Shown: positions 9,026 through 18,417 of the stretch, in pieces | Numbering within the stretch: the stretch's first letter is position 1 | Layout of the letters: the number at the start of each line of letters is the position of its first letter | Source: AP-15 sp963789025 | GTDB lineage: Bacteria > Pseudomonadota > Alphaproteobacteria > ATCC43930 > CGMCC-115725 | Reading direction: 5' to 3' | Assembly: GCA_963789025.1 (NCBI GenBank) | Contig: CAWBIT010000008.1 | Coordinates: 1,388,141-1,452,140 of the forward strand | Length of the DNA stretch: 64,000 nucleotides | Translations under genes and position numbers: made by a program | The notes under the pieces: generated by a model | Seen by the model: the letters and a program-made list of their open reading frames with translations, nothing else | What the model was told of the DNA's origin: nothing | Database searches by the model: none

Positions 9026-9140
9026 GTGCGTCCTTCGAGACGTCCGCTCCGCGGCCTCCTCAGGATGAGGGATTTTCTTGGTGCCATCATAGGCTTACCT
9101 CATGCTGAGGAGCGCCCGAAGGGCGCGTCTCGAAGCACGC
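9026..9140. repeat. inverted-repeat element (CCTTCGAGACG family), copy 1
   Basis: Two arms face each other: GTGCGTCCTTCGAGACG...CCTCAGGATGAGG on the left and the reverse form ending GCGCGTCTCGAAGCACGC on the right, with a loop of about 25 bp. It would form a long hairpin between queF and queG. A second copy is at 12800-12914. This type is widespread in alphaproteobacterial intergenic DNA. Confidence 0.8.
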
Positions 9141-9183
9141 ATCCACGTAGTGCAGCCCGTGGCCCGCTCATTCATTGCAGCCT

Positions 9184-9630
9184 TCACCCCCGTCCGCGAT
9201 AGGGTGCGACGCCCGGATCGGGAAGCCACAGCCCGGCGGGCGGCTCGCCGGTCTGGTAGAATATGTCGATCGGAATGCCGCCGCGCGGGTACCAATAGCC
9301 GCCGATCCGCAGCCATTTCGGGGTCAGGGCGCCGACCAGCTTGCGCGCGATGGTCAAGGTGCAGTCTTCGTGAAAGGCGCCGTGATTGCGAAACGCGCCG
9401 AGATAGAGCTTGAGCGACTTGCTCTCGAGGATCGTGGCCTCGGGCACATAATCGATCACGAGGTGGGCGAAGTCGGGCTGACCGGTCACCGGGCAGAGCG
9501 AAGTGAATTCGGGGCAGGTGAAGCGCACGGCGTAGAGGAGCCCGGGATGCGGGTTGGGCACCGTCTCGAGCACCGCCTCGTCGGACGATTCCGGCAGTGT
9601 CGAGCGGTGTCCGAGGTGAGTGAGGCTCAT
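9184..9630 (-). CDS. queF: preQ0 reductase (7-cyano-7-deazaguanine reductase, short type)
   Basis: A 148-residue short (YkvM-type) QueF, reducing the nitrile of preQ0 to preQ1 with NADPH. SLCPVTGQPDF holds the nucleophilic Cys and the Asp; ESKSLKLYL and NHGAFHEDC are the substrate and cofactor motifs. Start overlaps the tgt stop by 4 nt (ATGA, 9627-9630). Coupling to tgt fits, since preQ1 is the base that Tgt inserts. Confidence 0.95.
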   Translation of the reverse strand: MSLTHLGHRSTLPESSDEAVLETVPNPHPGLLYAVRFTCPEFTSLCPVTGQPDFAHLVIDYVPEATILESKSLKLYLGAFRNHGAFHEDCTLTIARKLVGALTPKWLRIGGYWYPRGGIPIDIFYQTGEPPAGLWLPDPGVAPYRGRG

Positions 9631-10724
9631 TCGGCGCTCTCGAAAGCGGCGGCAAAGGCGGCGAATGAACCGGCCTCGATCGCCGCCCGCATCGCCGTCA
9701 TCAGGTCGCCATAGTACTGCAAATTATGCGCGGTCAGCAGCATGCTCCCGAGGATCTCGCCGGCGCGGCTGAGATGGTGGAGATAGGCGCGGCTGTAACC
9801 GGTGCAAGCGGGGCACCGGCATTCCGGGTCGAGCGGTGCCGGGTCGTCGGCGTGGCGGGCGTTGCGCAGGTTTACGACGCCTCGCCGGGTAAAGGCTTGC
9901 GCGGTGCGTCCCGAGCGCGTCGGCAAGACGCAATCGAACATGTCGATGCCGCGCGCCACGGCGCCGACCAGATCGGCGGGTTTCCCGACCCCCATCAGAT
10001 AGCGCGGGCGATCCTCGGGTAAGGATGGCACGGTTGCGTCGAGCACCGCGAAGGTTGTCGGCTGCCCCTCGCCGATCGCCAGCCCCCCGACCGCGTAACC
10101 ATCAAAGCCGATGCCGATCAGTTTCGCCGCCGAACGCAGGCGCAGATCCGGGTGGACCCCACCCTGGACGATCCCGAAGATGCCGTAGCCCGGCCGCTCG
10201 AAAAACGCGAAGCGCGAGCGTTCGGCCCAACGCATCGACAATTCCATCGAGCTCTCGACCACCTCGGTCGGCGAGGGGTAGGGCGTGCACTCGTCCAATG
10301 CCATCGTTATGTCGGCGCCGAGCAGATGCTGGATCGCGATCGACCGTTCCGGCGTCAGCTCGTAGAGGCCGCCGTCGAGATGCGAGCGAAAGGTGACGCC
10401 CGCTTCGGCGATGGTCCGGCGGGCCGCCAACGACATGACTTGAAAACCACCGGAATCGGTCAGAATCGCGTAGGGCCAATTCATAAAGCGGTGCAGCCCG
10501 CCGAGCGCCGCGATGCGCTCTGCGCCGGGCCGCAGCATCAGGTGATAGGTGTTGCCGAGGACGATCCGCGCGCCCGTCGCTGCCACCCCCTCAGGGGTCA
10601 TTGCCTTGACCGTGCCGGCGGTGCCGACCGGCATGAATACCGGCGTTTCGACAGCACCGTGAGCGGTCGTCAGCCGCCCGCGGCGCGCCGCACCGTCGCG
10701 CGCCAGGATCTGGAAGCCGATCAT
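9627..10724 (-). CDS. tgt: tRNA-guanine transglycosylase
   Basis: A 365-residue enzyme that swaps guanine for preQ1 at position 34 of GUN tRNAs. DSGGFQVMSL carries the first Asp, FDCVLPTRSGR the nucleophilic Asp, and CRCPAC followed by YLHHL gives the zinc site. First gene of tgt-queF-queG on the minus strand. A dispersed repeat fills most of its upstream gap (10725-10917); I see no preQ1 riboswitch there. Confidence 0.96.
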   Translation of the reverse strand: MIGFQILARDGAARRGRLTTAHGAVETPVFMPVGTAGTVKAMTPEGVAATGARIVLGNTYHLMLRPGAERIAALGGLHRFMNWPYAILTDSGGFQVMSLAARRTIAEAGVTFRSHLDGGLYELTPERSIAIQHLLGADITMALDECTPYPSPTEVVESSMELSMRWAERSRFAFFERPGYGIFGIVQGGVHPDLRLRSAAKLIGIGFDGYAVGGLAIGEGQPTTFAVLDATVPSLPEDRPRYLMGVGKPADLVGAVARGIDMFDCVLPTRSGRTAQAFTRRGVVNLRNARHADDPAPLDPECRCPACTGYSRAYLHHLSRAGEILGSMLLTAHNLQYYGDLMTAMRAAIEAGSFAAFAAAFESAE

Positions 10725-10736
10725 GTAACTCGCCGC

Positions 10737-10874
10737 TTACCCTCACCCGTCTCGCTGCGCTCGCCACCCTCTCCCGCAGTGCAGGAGAGGGGCTACCACT
10801 TATTCAGCTACAAGCTCCTCTCCCGCACCGCGGGAGAGGGGGACCGAGCCCGAAGGGCTTGGTGGGTGAGGGTA
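10737..10874. repeat. dispersed repeat with TTACCCTCACCC ends, copy 1
   Basis: The element begins TTACCCTCACCC and ends with the reverse complement GGGTGAGGGTAA. Inside are two CTCTCCCGCA/GGAGAGG hairpins. Related copies lie at 15341-15427 and 49706-49841. It separates the asparaginase-like gene from tgt. Confidence 0.75.
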
Positions 10875-10917
10875 ACGCCGCCCCCCGGCTAGTTGCGATC
10901 ATTCTCTCGCGAGCGGG

Positions 10918-11919
10918 CTAATAGGTCTGGAACGCGCGTTGGACCTCGACCACGTCGTTGGTCGACAGCAGAGCGAGCATCAGCAATATGCGGGCCTTCT
11001 GCGGGGTGAAGTCCTCGCCGGCGACGATGCCGCTCTCGCGCAGCCGCCGACGCGGGGCGACACGGCCCGTCGCACGGCTGCACTGCACGACGACGACCCC
11101 GGATTTGGCGGCGCGCTCGAAGGCGGCGCGCTGCGCGGGAGTCGGGCTTCCCGGGGCAAAGCCGGCCGAGACCAGGCCGCGGGCGCCGGCCGCAACCGCG
11201 GCGTCGACCAGCGCCCCGTCGGCACCGGCATAAGAATAGATAATGTCGACCCGCGGCAGCGCGGTCAGATCGAGGCCCGCAAAGGGGGTATCGGGCATGC
11301 GGGCGCGCGACGGCGTGCGATAGAAGTGCACCCCGTCGCCGTCGACATGGCCGAGCGCACCGAAATCGACCGAGCGGAATGTCTGCACCCGGTAGGTCGA
11401 GGTCTTGACGACGTCGCGGGCCGCATGGATCTCGTCGTTCAACACTACGAGGACACCCTTACCTCGCGCATCGGGTGAGCCGGCGACGCGCAAGGCGTTG
11501 ACGAGGTTCATCCCGGCATCCGTGCCGAGCGCGCTGGCGGGGCGCTGCGCTCCGACGAGCACGACGGGATGCGCCATGGCCAGGGTCAGGTTGAGGAAAA
11601 AGGCGGTTTCCTCGAGGGTCGCGGTGCCGTGCGGAATGAGAAAGCCGGCGACCGCAGGCTCGTCGCGCGCGACGCGATGGATCAACGACCTGATCTCGAC
11701 CCAATCTTTGGGGCCAATATCGGCGCTTGCCACCTGGCGGAAAGTCACGGGCATCGGGTCGGCAACGAGGCGGGTCTCGGGAAAACGGTCGAGCAACGCC
11801 TCGCAAGTGAGCTTCTGCCCGAAATCGGGATAGTCGAGCACGTCGAGGCTCGACGCCCCGAGCGAGGAAATCGTGCCGCCGGTGCCGATAACGGCAATGC
11901 GCGGAAGGGCCGTCGGCAT
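10918..11919 (-). CDS. asparaginase-family protein with altered active-site motif
   Basis: A 333-residue protein of the asparaginase/glutaminase family. The N-terminal VIGTGGTISS carries the catalytic Thr, and a Lys is in ARDVVKTSTY. The second signature normally reads HGTDT(L/M)EET; here it is HGTATLEETAFFL, so the Asp that contacts the substrate amino group is Ala. It follows livF by 21 bp and is probably the last gene of the liv operon, suggesting work on an imported amino-acid derivative. Real activity is uncertain. Confidence 0.8.
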   Translation of the reverse strand: MPTALPRIAVIGTGGTISSLGASSLDVLDYPDFGQKLTCEALLDRFPETRLVADPMPVTFRQVASADIGPKDWVEIRSLIHRVARDEPAVAGFLIPHGTATLEETAFFLNLTLAMAHPVVLVGAQRPASALGTDAGMNLVNALRVAGSPDARGKGVLVVLNDEIHAARDVVKTSTYRVQTFRSVDFGALGHVDGDGVHFYRTPSRARMPDTPFAGLDLTALPRVDIIYSYAGADGALVDAAVAAGARGLVSAGFAPGSPTPAQRAAFERAAKSGVVVVQCSRATGRVAPRRRLRESGIVAGEDFTPQKARILLMLALLSTNDVVEVQRAFQTY

Positions 11920-11940
11920 TAGGGATACTCCTTCACCAAC

Positions 11941-12735
11941 TCACGACAGCCAGCGCTTGCGCCGCTTGTAATGCTTGACGTCGCGGTAGGATTTGCGGGC
12001 GCCGACCTCGTTGAGGCCGAGGTAGAACTCCTTGATATCGGAATTCTGGCGCAACGTGTCGGCCGGCCCTTCGAGCACGATGCGGCCGTTTTCCATGACG
12101 TAACCGTGGTCGGCGATATCCAGCGCCAGCGCGGCGTTCTGCTCGACCAGCAGCACGGTCAGGTTGCGCTCGTCCCTGAGACGCCGGATGATGCCGAAGA
12201 TCTCCTCGACGAGCAGCGGCGCGAGGCCGAGGGACGGCTCGTCGAGCAGGATCACCTTCGGGTCGGACATCAATGCCCGGCCGATCACGAGCATCTGCTG
12301 CTCGCCGCCGGAGAGATAGCCCGACTGATTGTGGCGGCGTTCCTTGAGCGCCGGGAAGGCGTCGTAGACCCGGTCGATGCCTACCCGAACGGCCGCGGAA
12401 TCGCCGCGCGTGTGTGCGCCGGCAACCAGATTTTCCTCGACCGTCAGGTTCTCGAATACCCGTCTTCCTTCGAAGACCTGTGTCACACCGCGGCTGACGA
12501 CATCGTGCGGGGGAAGCCGGTCGAGCCGCTCGCCGTCGAGCTCCACCGTGCCCTTGGTCACCTGTCCGCGTTCGCTGTGTAGGAGGCCCGATATCGCCTT
12601 CAAGGTCGTGGTCTTGCCGGCGCCATTGGCCCCGAGCAGGGTCGTGATGCGGCCCTCCTCGGCGAAGAGCGAGACGCCCTTCAGCACCAGGATCACGCCG
12701 TCATAGACGACTTCGATATTGTTGAGCGCGAGCAT
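11941..12735 (-). CDS. livF: branched-chain amino-acid ABC transporter ATP-binding protein (LivF type)
   Basis: A 264-residue ATPase: Walker A GANGAGKTT, signature LSGGEQQML, Walker B VILLDEPSLGLAP, and the H-loop region VLLVEQN typical of LivF. The basic tail (KHYKRRKRWLS) is an extension. Start taken at MLALNNIEVVYDG (12735); eight earlier codons are possible. With LivG it powers the LivHM channel. It is set off from livK by a hairpin repeat but lies on the same strand. Confidence 0.9.
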   Translation of the reverse strand: MLALNNIEVVYDGVILVLKGVSLFAEEGRITTLLGANGAGKTTTLKAISGLLHSERGQVTKGTVELDGERLDRLPPHDVVSRGVTQVFEGRRVFENLTVEENLVAGAHTRGDSAAVRVGIDRVYDAFPALKERRHNQSGYLSGGEQQMLVIGRALMSDPKVILLDEPSLGLAPLLVEEIFGIIRRLRDERNLTVLLVEQNAALALDIADHGYVMENGRIVLEGPADTLRQNSDIKEFYLGLNEVGARKSYRDVKHYKRRKRWLS

Positions 12736-12799
12736 CGGATTTACTCGCCCGTCACCCACGCGAAAGAGCGTGTGAAAAGAATTGGCTGCACTGCCGGGG

Positions 12800-12914
12800 T
12801 GCGTCCTTCGAGACGCGCCCCTAGGCGCTCCTCAGGATGAGGTATGTTGTTGATGGCATTAAGAAAATTCCTCATCCTGAGGAGGTCGCGAAGCGACCGT
12901 CTCGAAGGACCCAC
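12800..12914. repeat. inverted-repeat element (CCTTCGAGACG family), copy 2
   Basis: The arms GTGCGTCCTTCGAGACG...CCTCAGGATGAGG and CCTCATCCTGAGGAGG...CGTCTCGAAGGACCCAC pair over about 40 bp around a 28-bp loop. Same family as 9026-9140. It sits between livK and livF and could attenuate or protect the transcript; that is inference. Confidence 0.8.
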
Positions 12915-12977
12915 TGAAGTCGCCCAGCTCAACTTTCAACCTTTCACTAGCGCGAAAGCGGGGCGCACGGGATGCCG

Positions 12978-14231
12978 CTATTCCGTCTTCTCCGCAGCCT
13001 TGACCTGCTCCCATACGACATCGCGATAGGCGCGGAACCAGTCCGTCTCGGGGACGAGTTTCTCGCCCTTGACCTGGAAGATCCGCACGTATCCGCCACC
13101 TTCGTGGTCGGTCGGCGAGATCTGCAGCGGCGGGACCAAACCGCCAAGCGTAAAGTCGTGGATCTCTTCGAAGCCCTTTTTCACGTCCGTCCCGGTCGGC
13201 TCTTTGCCGTTCGTCAGTTTGAGCGCGTTCTTGAGCGCCTCGACTTCGATTGCCGCCTCGAAGAGGCCGCGGTTATAGTAAACCGTGTCGTCCATTTCTT
13301 TGGGTGGCGTCTTTCCTTCCTTCTTGTACATCTCCTTGATTTGCTGGCGTACCGGGTAATCGTCGCCGGCGCCGGCGAACTGCATCGTGTTGTAGCCCTG
13401 GGCGACCCCCCAGCCGCCGGCAGCCAAGATGTCGCCTTCGGCCGAGGCCCAGACGAGCCCGAGCACTTTCGACAGCGGGTAGCCGTTGCGCTTGAACTCC
13501 TTGATCGACACCGACGGCGAGCGGCCGAACAGGTGCGAGATCACAAAGTCGGGCCGGTAGCGCTGCGTGATGTCGAGAATCTGCGCCCCCATTTCCACGC
13601 CCGGCGGCGGCACCGCGAAGGTTCGCAGCTCGAACCCTTCCTGCTTCTGCAGGTCTTCGATGACCGGCAACGGCTCCTTGCCGGCGGGATTGTCATAGTA
13701 GATGTAGGCGATTTTCTTGCCCTTGAGACTGCCGCCCAGTTTGTCTTTGACGAATTGGATGGCGGCGGCGCCTTGCGAGAAATAGCTCGCGGCGATCGGG
13801 AACAGGTAGGGATATTTCTTGCCGTCCGCCGATGCCGCGATGCCGAAACCGGGCGTCGTCGTCGGGATCTCGTCCTTTTCAAGCCTCTCGTTCAGCGCGT
13901 GGGTCTGCGGCGTGCCGTACACCGCCATGAGCACGGCACCTTGTTGCTTTTGGTGCTCATAGGCTTCCATCGCCGGCGGCACCTTGTACGAGGTATCGAT
14001 CTCGGGTGCCTCGACCGTATAGCCATCAAGCATATGGCTGGAATTGACGAGGTTGAAATAGTCGTGCATCGCCGGGCACAGCACCGTCCCGACGATCTGC
14101 GTCGGGCCGGTGCGGTCGCATTGCACGCCGATCACGATTTTTTTCTCCTGGGCCGCCGCCGTCCCGGCGAGGCCGAGCACGGTCGCCGCGCCCACGATGA
14201 GCGCGAGCGGCGTCGTCGATTTGCTAGTCAT
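12978..14231 (-). CDS. ABC transporter substrate-binding protein (Peripl_BP_6, LivK-like)
   Basis: A 417-residue periplasmic binding protein with a signal peptide ending ...GTAAAQEKK. The mature part begins KIVIGVQCDRTGPTQIVG, the ligand-binding start of type I periplasmic proteins. The ligand may be an amino acid, amide or aromatic acid; neighbouring hydantoinase, deacylase and acyl-CoA ligase genes argue for a substrate wider than leucine. It lies directly downstream of livM in the operon. Confidence 0.9.
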   Translation of the reverse strand: MTSKSTTPLALIVGAATVLGLAGTAAAQEKKIVIGVQCDRTGPTQIVGTVLCPAMHDYFNLVNSSHMLDGYTVEAPEIDTSYKVPPAMEAYEHQKQQGAVLMAVYGTPQTHALNERLEKDEIPTTTPGFGIAASADGKKYPYLFPIAASYFSQGAAAIQFVKDKLGGSLKGKKIAYIYYDNPAGKEPLPVIEDLQKQEGFELRTFAVPPPGVEMGAQILDITQRYRPDFVISHLFGRSPSVSIKEFKRNGYPLSKVLGLVWASAEGDILAAGGWGVAQGYNTMQFAGAGDDYPVRQQIKEMYKKEGKTPPKEMDDTVYYNRGLFEAAIEVEALKNALKLTNGKEPTGTDVKKGFEEIHDFTLGGLVPPLQISPTDHEGGGYVRIFQVKGEKLVPETDWFRAYRDVVWEQVKAAEKTE

Positions 14232-14258
14232 CCAAGATCCTCCCTTCGTTGCACTCTA

Positions 14259-15326
14259 CTAATACGAAAAAGGCCATACGCGGAAGTAATTGCGGATGTT
14301 CCGCCACAGCCGAGCCAATCCCTCCGGCTCGACGACCAGGAAGAAGATGATCAGGCTGCCGAAGATCACCAACCGCAAGCTCGGGATAATGTTCGCCAGA
14401 TCGGCCTCTGAAAAGATCAGGCTGCCCGATGACTGCAATGCCCAGCGGGTGGCGATGGGCAGCAGCGTGACGAAGACGGCGCCGAAAATCGATCCGAGTA
14501 CCGACCCGAGACCGCCGATGATGACCATCGCCAGGTAATCGATCGAGACGTCGAGCTGGAACTGTTCGTAATTCGCAATCCCGAGATAATAACTTTCCAA
14601 GACGCCGGCCACTCCGGCATAGAAGGACGAGATCGCGAACGCGTAGAGCTTGTAGCGGAAGATGTTGATGCCGATGATCTCGGCGGCAATGTCCTGATCG
14701 CGCACGGCAATAAAAGCGCGGCCGATGCGGCTGCGCACCAGGTTCAAGGTACCGACGATCGCCAGCACCGCAAAAAACATCAGGAACTCGTAGATCTCGG
14801 CCTCGGAGGTCAGCGGGATCCCAAAGACGGACGGGCGCGGAATCTCGATCGAGGACTGCACGCCACCGGAGATCCAGGTCACGTGATTGATCGTCCACTC
14901 GATAATCAGCTGCGCAGCAAGGGTCGCGATCGCCAGGTAAATTCCCTTGATTCGCAGGGACGGGATCCCGACCACGATGCCGATCAGCGCAGCCATGAGC
15001 CCGCCGGCCGGGATCGTGATCCAGAACGGCAGGCCAAGCCGCACGATCAGATTGGCGGCGGTATAGGCGCCCACCGACATGAAGGCGCCGTGCCCGATCG
15101 AGATTTGCCCGGTGTAGCCGACGAGAAGGTTGAGACCGAGCGCGCCGACGATTGCGACCAAGCACAGATTGAGCAACGACAAAGAGTATTCGGAGAACGC
15201 GAGCGGCGCGACGGCGATGAACAGCCCGGCGAACGCCGCCACCGCCCATTTGGCGATCGGCAGCGGATAGAGCGCCATGTCCGCGGCGTAGCCGGTCTTG
15301 AACACCCCGGATTCGCGGTGGAACAT
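14259..15326 (-). CDS. livM: branched-chain amino-acid ABC transporter permease (LivM type)
   Basis: A 355-residue inner-membrane permease with about nine hydrophobic segments. GLNLLVGYTGQISIGHGAF is the LivM signature and GGLGSVLGSIFGA the cytoplasmic coupling motif near the C-terminus. It pairs with LivH to form the channel. Start ATG at 15326 is 104 bp after the livH stop, the gap being mostly a dispersed repeat. Confidence 0.93.
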   Translation of the reverse strand: MFHRESGVFKTGYAADMALYPLPIAKWAVAAFAGLFIAVAPLAFSEYSLSLLNLCLVAIVGALGLNLLVGYTGQISIGHGAFMSVGAYTAANLIVRLGLPFWITIPAGGLMAALIGIVVGIPSLRIKGIYLAIATLAAQLIIEWTINHVTWISGGVQSSIEIPRPSVFGIPLTSEAEIYEFLMFFAVLAIVGTLNLVRSRIGRAFIAVRDQDIAAEIIGINIFRYKLYAFAISSFYAGVAGVLESYYLGIANYEQFQLDVSIDYLAMVIIGGLGSVLGSIFGAVFVTLLPIATRWALQSSGSLIFSEADLANIIPSLRLVIFGSLIIFFLVVEPEGLARLWRNIRNYFRVWPFSY

Positions 15327-15340
15327 GGCTAGGCCTGCCC

Positions 15341-15427
15341 ACCCTCACCCACCCGGCCCTGCGGGCCGGGTCCCCCCTCTCCCGCATTGCGGGAGAGGGT
15401 GCCGAGCGCAGCGAGGCGGGTGAGGGT
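15341..15427. repeat. dispersed repeat with ACCCTCACCC ends, copy 2
   Basis: A short member of the family at 10737-10874: begins ACCCTCACCC, ends GGGTGAGGGTT, with CTCTCCCGCATTGCGGGAGAG as a perfect internal hairpin. It lies between livH and livM inside the operon. Confidence 0.75.
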
Positions 15428-15430
15428 TCA

Positions 15431-16330
15431 TCACACCCGCTCGATACGCCGCCGGCCGAAGATGCCCTCGGGCCGCACCATCAGCGCGACGATCATCAGG
15501 ATGTAAGGCGCGAAGTCCTTGGTGCCGCCGCCGACATAAGGGTCGAGATAGCCGGCGGCGAGGTTTTCGACGATGCCGACGATCAGCCCGCCAACCACTG
15601 CGCCGATAATTGAATCGAGGCCCCCCAGGATCACCACCGGAAAGACTTTGAGGCCGACCAGGGCGAGTTGGTTGTCGACCCCGAGCATCGCTCCCCAGAC
15701 GACGCCGCCCAGCGCGGACACGATCCCGGCCATCGCCCAAGCGAGCGCGAAATAGCGCTGGACATTGATGCCCATCGCCATCGCGACCTGCTGGCTGTCG
15801 GCCACCGCCCGCATCGCGATGCCGACCCGGCTCTTCAGAAAGAACCAGCTGAAGGCGGCGAGAAAGACAATGCTGACGGTGGCGCCGACCAGCTGGACCT
15901 GTGACAGCGAGACCGGTCCGAGATAAAGCGGCGAGTCGCTGACCGGCATCTCGATCGCCCGGGTCCCGGCGCCGAACGCCAGCACGGCGCCTCCTCTCAA
16001 CACCGCGGCAAGCCCAATCGTCGCCATCACGACGGCGATTATCGGCCGGCCGATCAGCGGACGCAGCACAAGGCGTTCGAGACCGAAGCCTAATGCCACC
16101 ATGCCGGAGACCGAGAGCAGCGCCGAGACCCAGAATGGCGCGCCGGCAAGATCGGCCGCTCCGGCGGCGATAAACCCCGCGAACATGACGAACTCGCCCT
16201 GCGCGAAATTGATCGCGTCGGTCGCCTTGTAGATCAGCACAAAGCCGAGCGCGATCAATGCGTACATGAGGCCGATCATCACGCCGTTGGTCAGCAGGAC
16301 CAGCGTAAATTGCCACTCGAACTCAGGCAT
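15431..16330 (-). CDS. livH: branched-chain amino-acid ABC transporter permease (LivH type)
   Basis: A 299-residue permease with the LivH motif AINFAQGEFVMFAGF near residue 40 and VVILGGLDSIIGAVVGG as the coupling region. About eight membrane helices. It is downstream of the acyl-CoA ligase gene across a dispersed repeat and upstream of livM. Confidence 0.93.
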   Translation of the reverse strand: MPEFEWQFTLVLLTNGVMIGLMYALIALGFVLIYKATDAINFAQGEFVMFAGFIAAGAADLAGAPFWVSALLSVSGMVALGFGLERLVLRPLIGRPIIAVVMATIGLAAVLRGGAVLAFGAGTRAIEMPVSDSPLYLGPVSLSQVQLVGATVSIVFLAAFSWFFLKSRVGIAMRAVADSQQVAMAMGINVQRYFALAWAMAGIVSALGGVVWGAMLGVDNQLALVGLKVFPVVILGGLDSIIGAVVGGLIVGIVENLAAGYLDPYVGGGTKDFAPYILMIVALMVRPEGIFGRRRIERV

Positions 16331-16352
16331 CGGCGCGCTCGGCCATAACCAC

Positions 16353-16476
16353 CGTCATTCCGGGGCGTGGGCACAGCCCACGAGCCCGGAATTTATGAAC
16401 ACCGGCTTCGGGAACTCGCAAAGGGCCGGTGTGCATGGATTCCGGGCCTGCCCCTTCGCAGCATCCCGGAATGACG
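16353..16476. repeat. CGTCATTCCGGG dispersed repeat, copy A
   Basis: The element starts CGTCATTCCGGGG and ends CCCGGAATGACG, with internal inverted pieces (GTGGGCACAGCCCAC). Copies of the family are at 55520-55649 and 60374-60498. It ends just before the stop region of the acyl-CoA ligase gene. Confidence 0.8.
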
Positions 16477-16484
16477 ACGACGCC

Positions 16485-18417
16485 TCAGGCATAGGCCGGT
16501 TCCGGCGCCGGCTCCGCAGGTTCGAGGATGTCCTCGATCACGATCGTCGAGGTCAGGGTCGCCTTCCGGCCGTCCTCATAGGTGATTTCGGTGGTGACCT
16601 CGACCTCCGCCTCGCCGCTGTAGAACGCGTCGATGACGGCAGCGTATTTCTCGGCGACGAAGCGGCGGCGGATCTTGCGGGTGCGCGTGATCTCGTTGTC
16701 GTCGGCGTCGAATTCCTTGTTGAGCAGCACAAAGCGCCGGAGCCGCGCGGCCGCGGGCAAAGAGGCGTTGACCTCGGTGACCTCCTCGGCGATCAGCCGC
16801 CGCACCTCGGGCTTGGCGCTCAGATCCTGGAACGAGGTGTAGGCAAGGTTGCGCCGCTCCGCCCAGTTCCCGACTGTCGTCAGATCGATCGCGACGATCG
16901 CCGCGACAAATGGCCGACGATCGCCAAAAGCCACCGCCTCGGCGATGAACGGGCTGAATTTGAGCTTGTTCTCGACAAATTGCGGCGCGAACGGCGTGCC
17001 GTCGGCAAGCTTGCCGACATCCTTGGCGCGGTCGACGATCACGAGATGGCCGCGGCGGTCGACAAAGCCGGAATCGCCGCTGCGCAGCCACCCGTCGTCG
17101 GTCATCGTCTCGCGGGTGGCATCCGGCTGCTTGTAATATCCCTTGAACACCGCGGCGGAGCGGATCAGCACCTCGCCGTCCTCGGCAATCCGCACGTCGG
17201 AACCCGGTGTGACCCGGCCAACCGTGTCCGGGTCCGCTTCGCCGTCGGGCTGCAACGAGGCGAGACCGGCGAGCTCGGTCGAGCCCCAAACCTGTTTGAT
17301 GTTGACCCCGAACGCGCGAAAGAACCGGAAGGTATCGGGGCCGAGCGGCGCGCCGCCGGTATAGACCCAGCGCGCCCGCCGCAGGCCCAGCTGGTCGCGC
17401 ACCGGCGCGTAGACCAGCACCTCGCCGAGCGCAAGGCCCAGCCTGGAGATCAGCGAGGTTTGCTTGCCTTCCCCTTTGCGCTGCTCCGCCCGCTCGGCGA
17501 TCCCGCGGAAGAATTCGAAGAGCCGACGCTTCAGCGGCGTCGAATCCGCCGCCCTGACCCGCAGCTGGGTCAGCATGTTCTCCCAGATCCTCGGCGGCGC
17601 AATGGCGATCGTCGGACCGAGCTCGCGCAGATCGCGCTGCACGGTCTGTGGCCGCTCCGGACAGTTGCAGGTAAACCCGACGAGCAGGGTCAGCACCAGC
17701 GAGAACAGCAAATCGCCGATCCACGCCATCGGCAGGTAGCACAAGAGCTCGTCGGTGACGCGGATATCCTCCGCTGCAATAAACCCCTGCGCCGAGCCCA
17801 GCAGATTGGCGTGCGACAGCATCACACCTTTTGGGCGGCCGGTCGTCCCAGAAGTGTAGGTGAGGAGCGCCAGATCATCCGGATCGCCGTTATCGATCTC
17901 GGCCTCGACATATACCGGGTGCGCCGCGCCGAACTCGCGGCCGGCCGCCTGCATATCGGCGAATGACTGGAGGCCGCCGCTGGAATAGTGCAGCAGCCCC
18001 TTCGGATCGTCATAGATGACAAGTTGCAGATGCGGCAGCTCGTCCCGCAATGACAGGATCTTGTCGACCTGCTCCTGGTCCTCGGCGACGACGACCGAAA
18101 CCTCGGCGTGGTCCAGCACAAAGACCAGCTCGCTGGCGATCGAAGTCCTGGTACATCGGCACCGCGGTGCCGCCGAGGCATTGGGCCGCCAGCTGTGCCC
18201 AATAGAGGCTGGGCCGGTTGTCGCCGATGACCGCGAGCTTATCGCCGCGGCGAAAGCCGTGCGCGGCCAGGCCCAGCGCAAAGTGGCACACCTCTTCCCA
18301 ATACTGCGCCCAGGTAAAAGTCTGCCAGATGCCGTGATGCTTTTCGCGGATCGCCGGCCGCGCCGCCATTTGCTCGGCGTTGCGCTGCAACAGACGCGGG
18401 AGTGTCGACGGCGTCAT
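16485..18417 (-). pseudogene. AMP-dependent acyl-CoA synthetase with a +1 frameshift
   Basis: Two frames together encode one long-chain acyl-CoA synthetase of about 644 residues. The first frame starts MTPSTLPRLLQRNAEQMAAR at 18417 and runs to PMYQD near 18146; the second continues with SIASELVFVLDHAEV to 16485 and holds the AMP motif YTSGTTGRPKG. One extra A/T at 18143-18144 (GACTTCGATC where GACTCGATC is expected) breaks the frame. The start overlaps the livG stop by 4 nt. Acyl-CoA ligases inside liv operons are common, so the gene was functional. The frameshift could be a sequencing error. Confidence 0.82.

Noticed and set aside
10725..10917. preQ1 riboswitch upstream of tgt
   Set aside because: The gap is filled by a dispersed repeat and shows no aptamer-like pseudoknot.
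12972..14411. 479-codon plus-strand frame
   Set aside because: Antisense to the substrate-binding protein gene, which has a signal peptide and family sequence.
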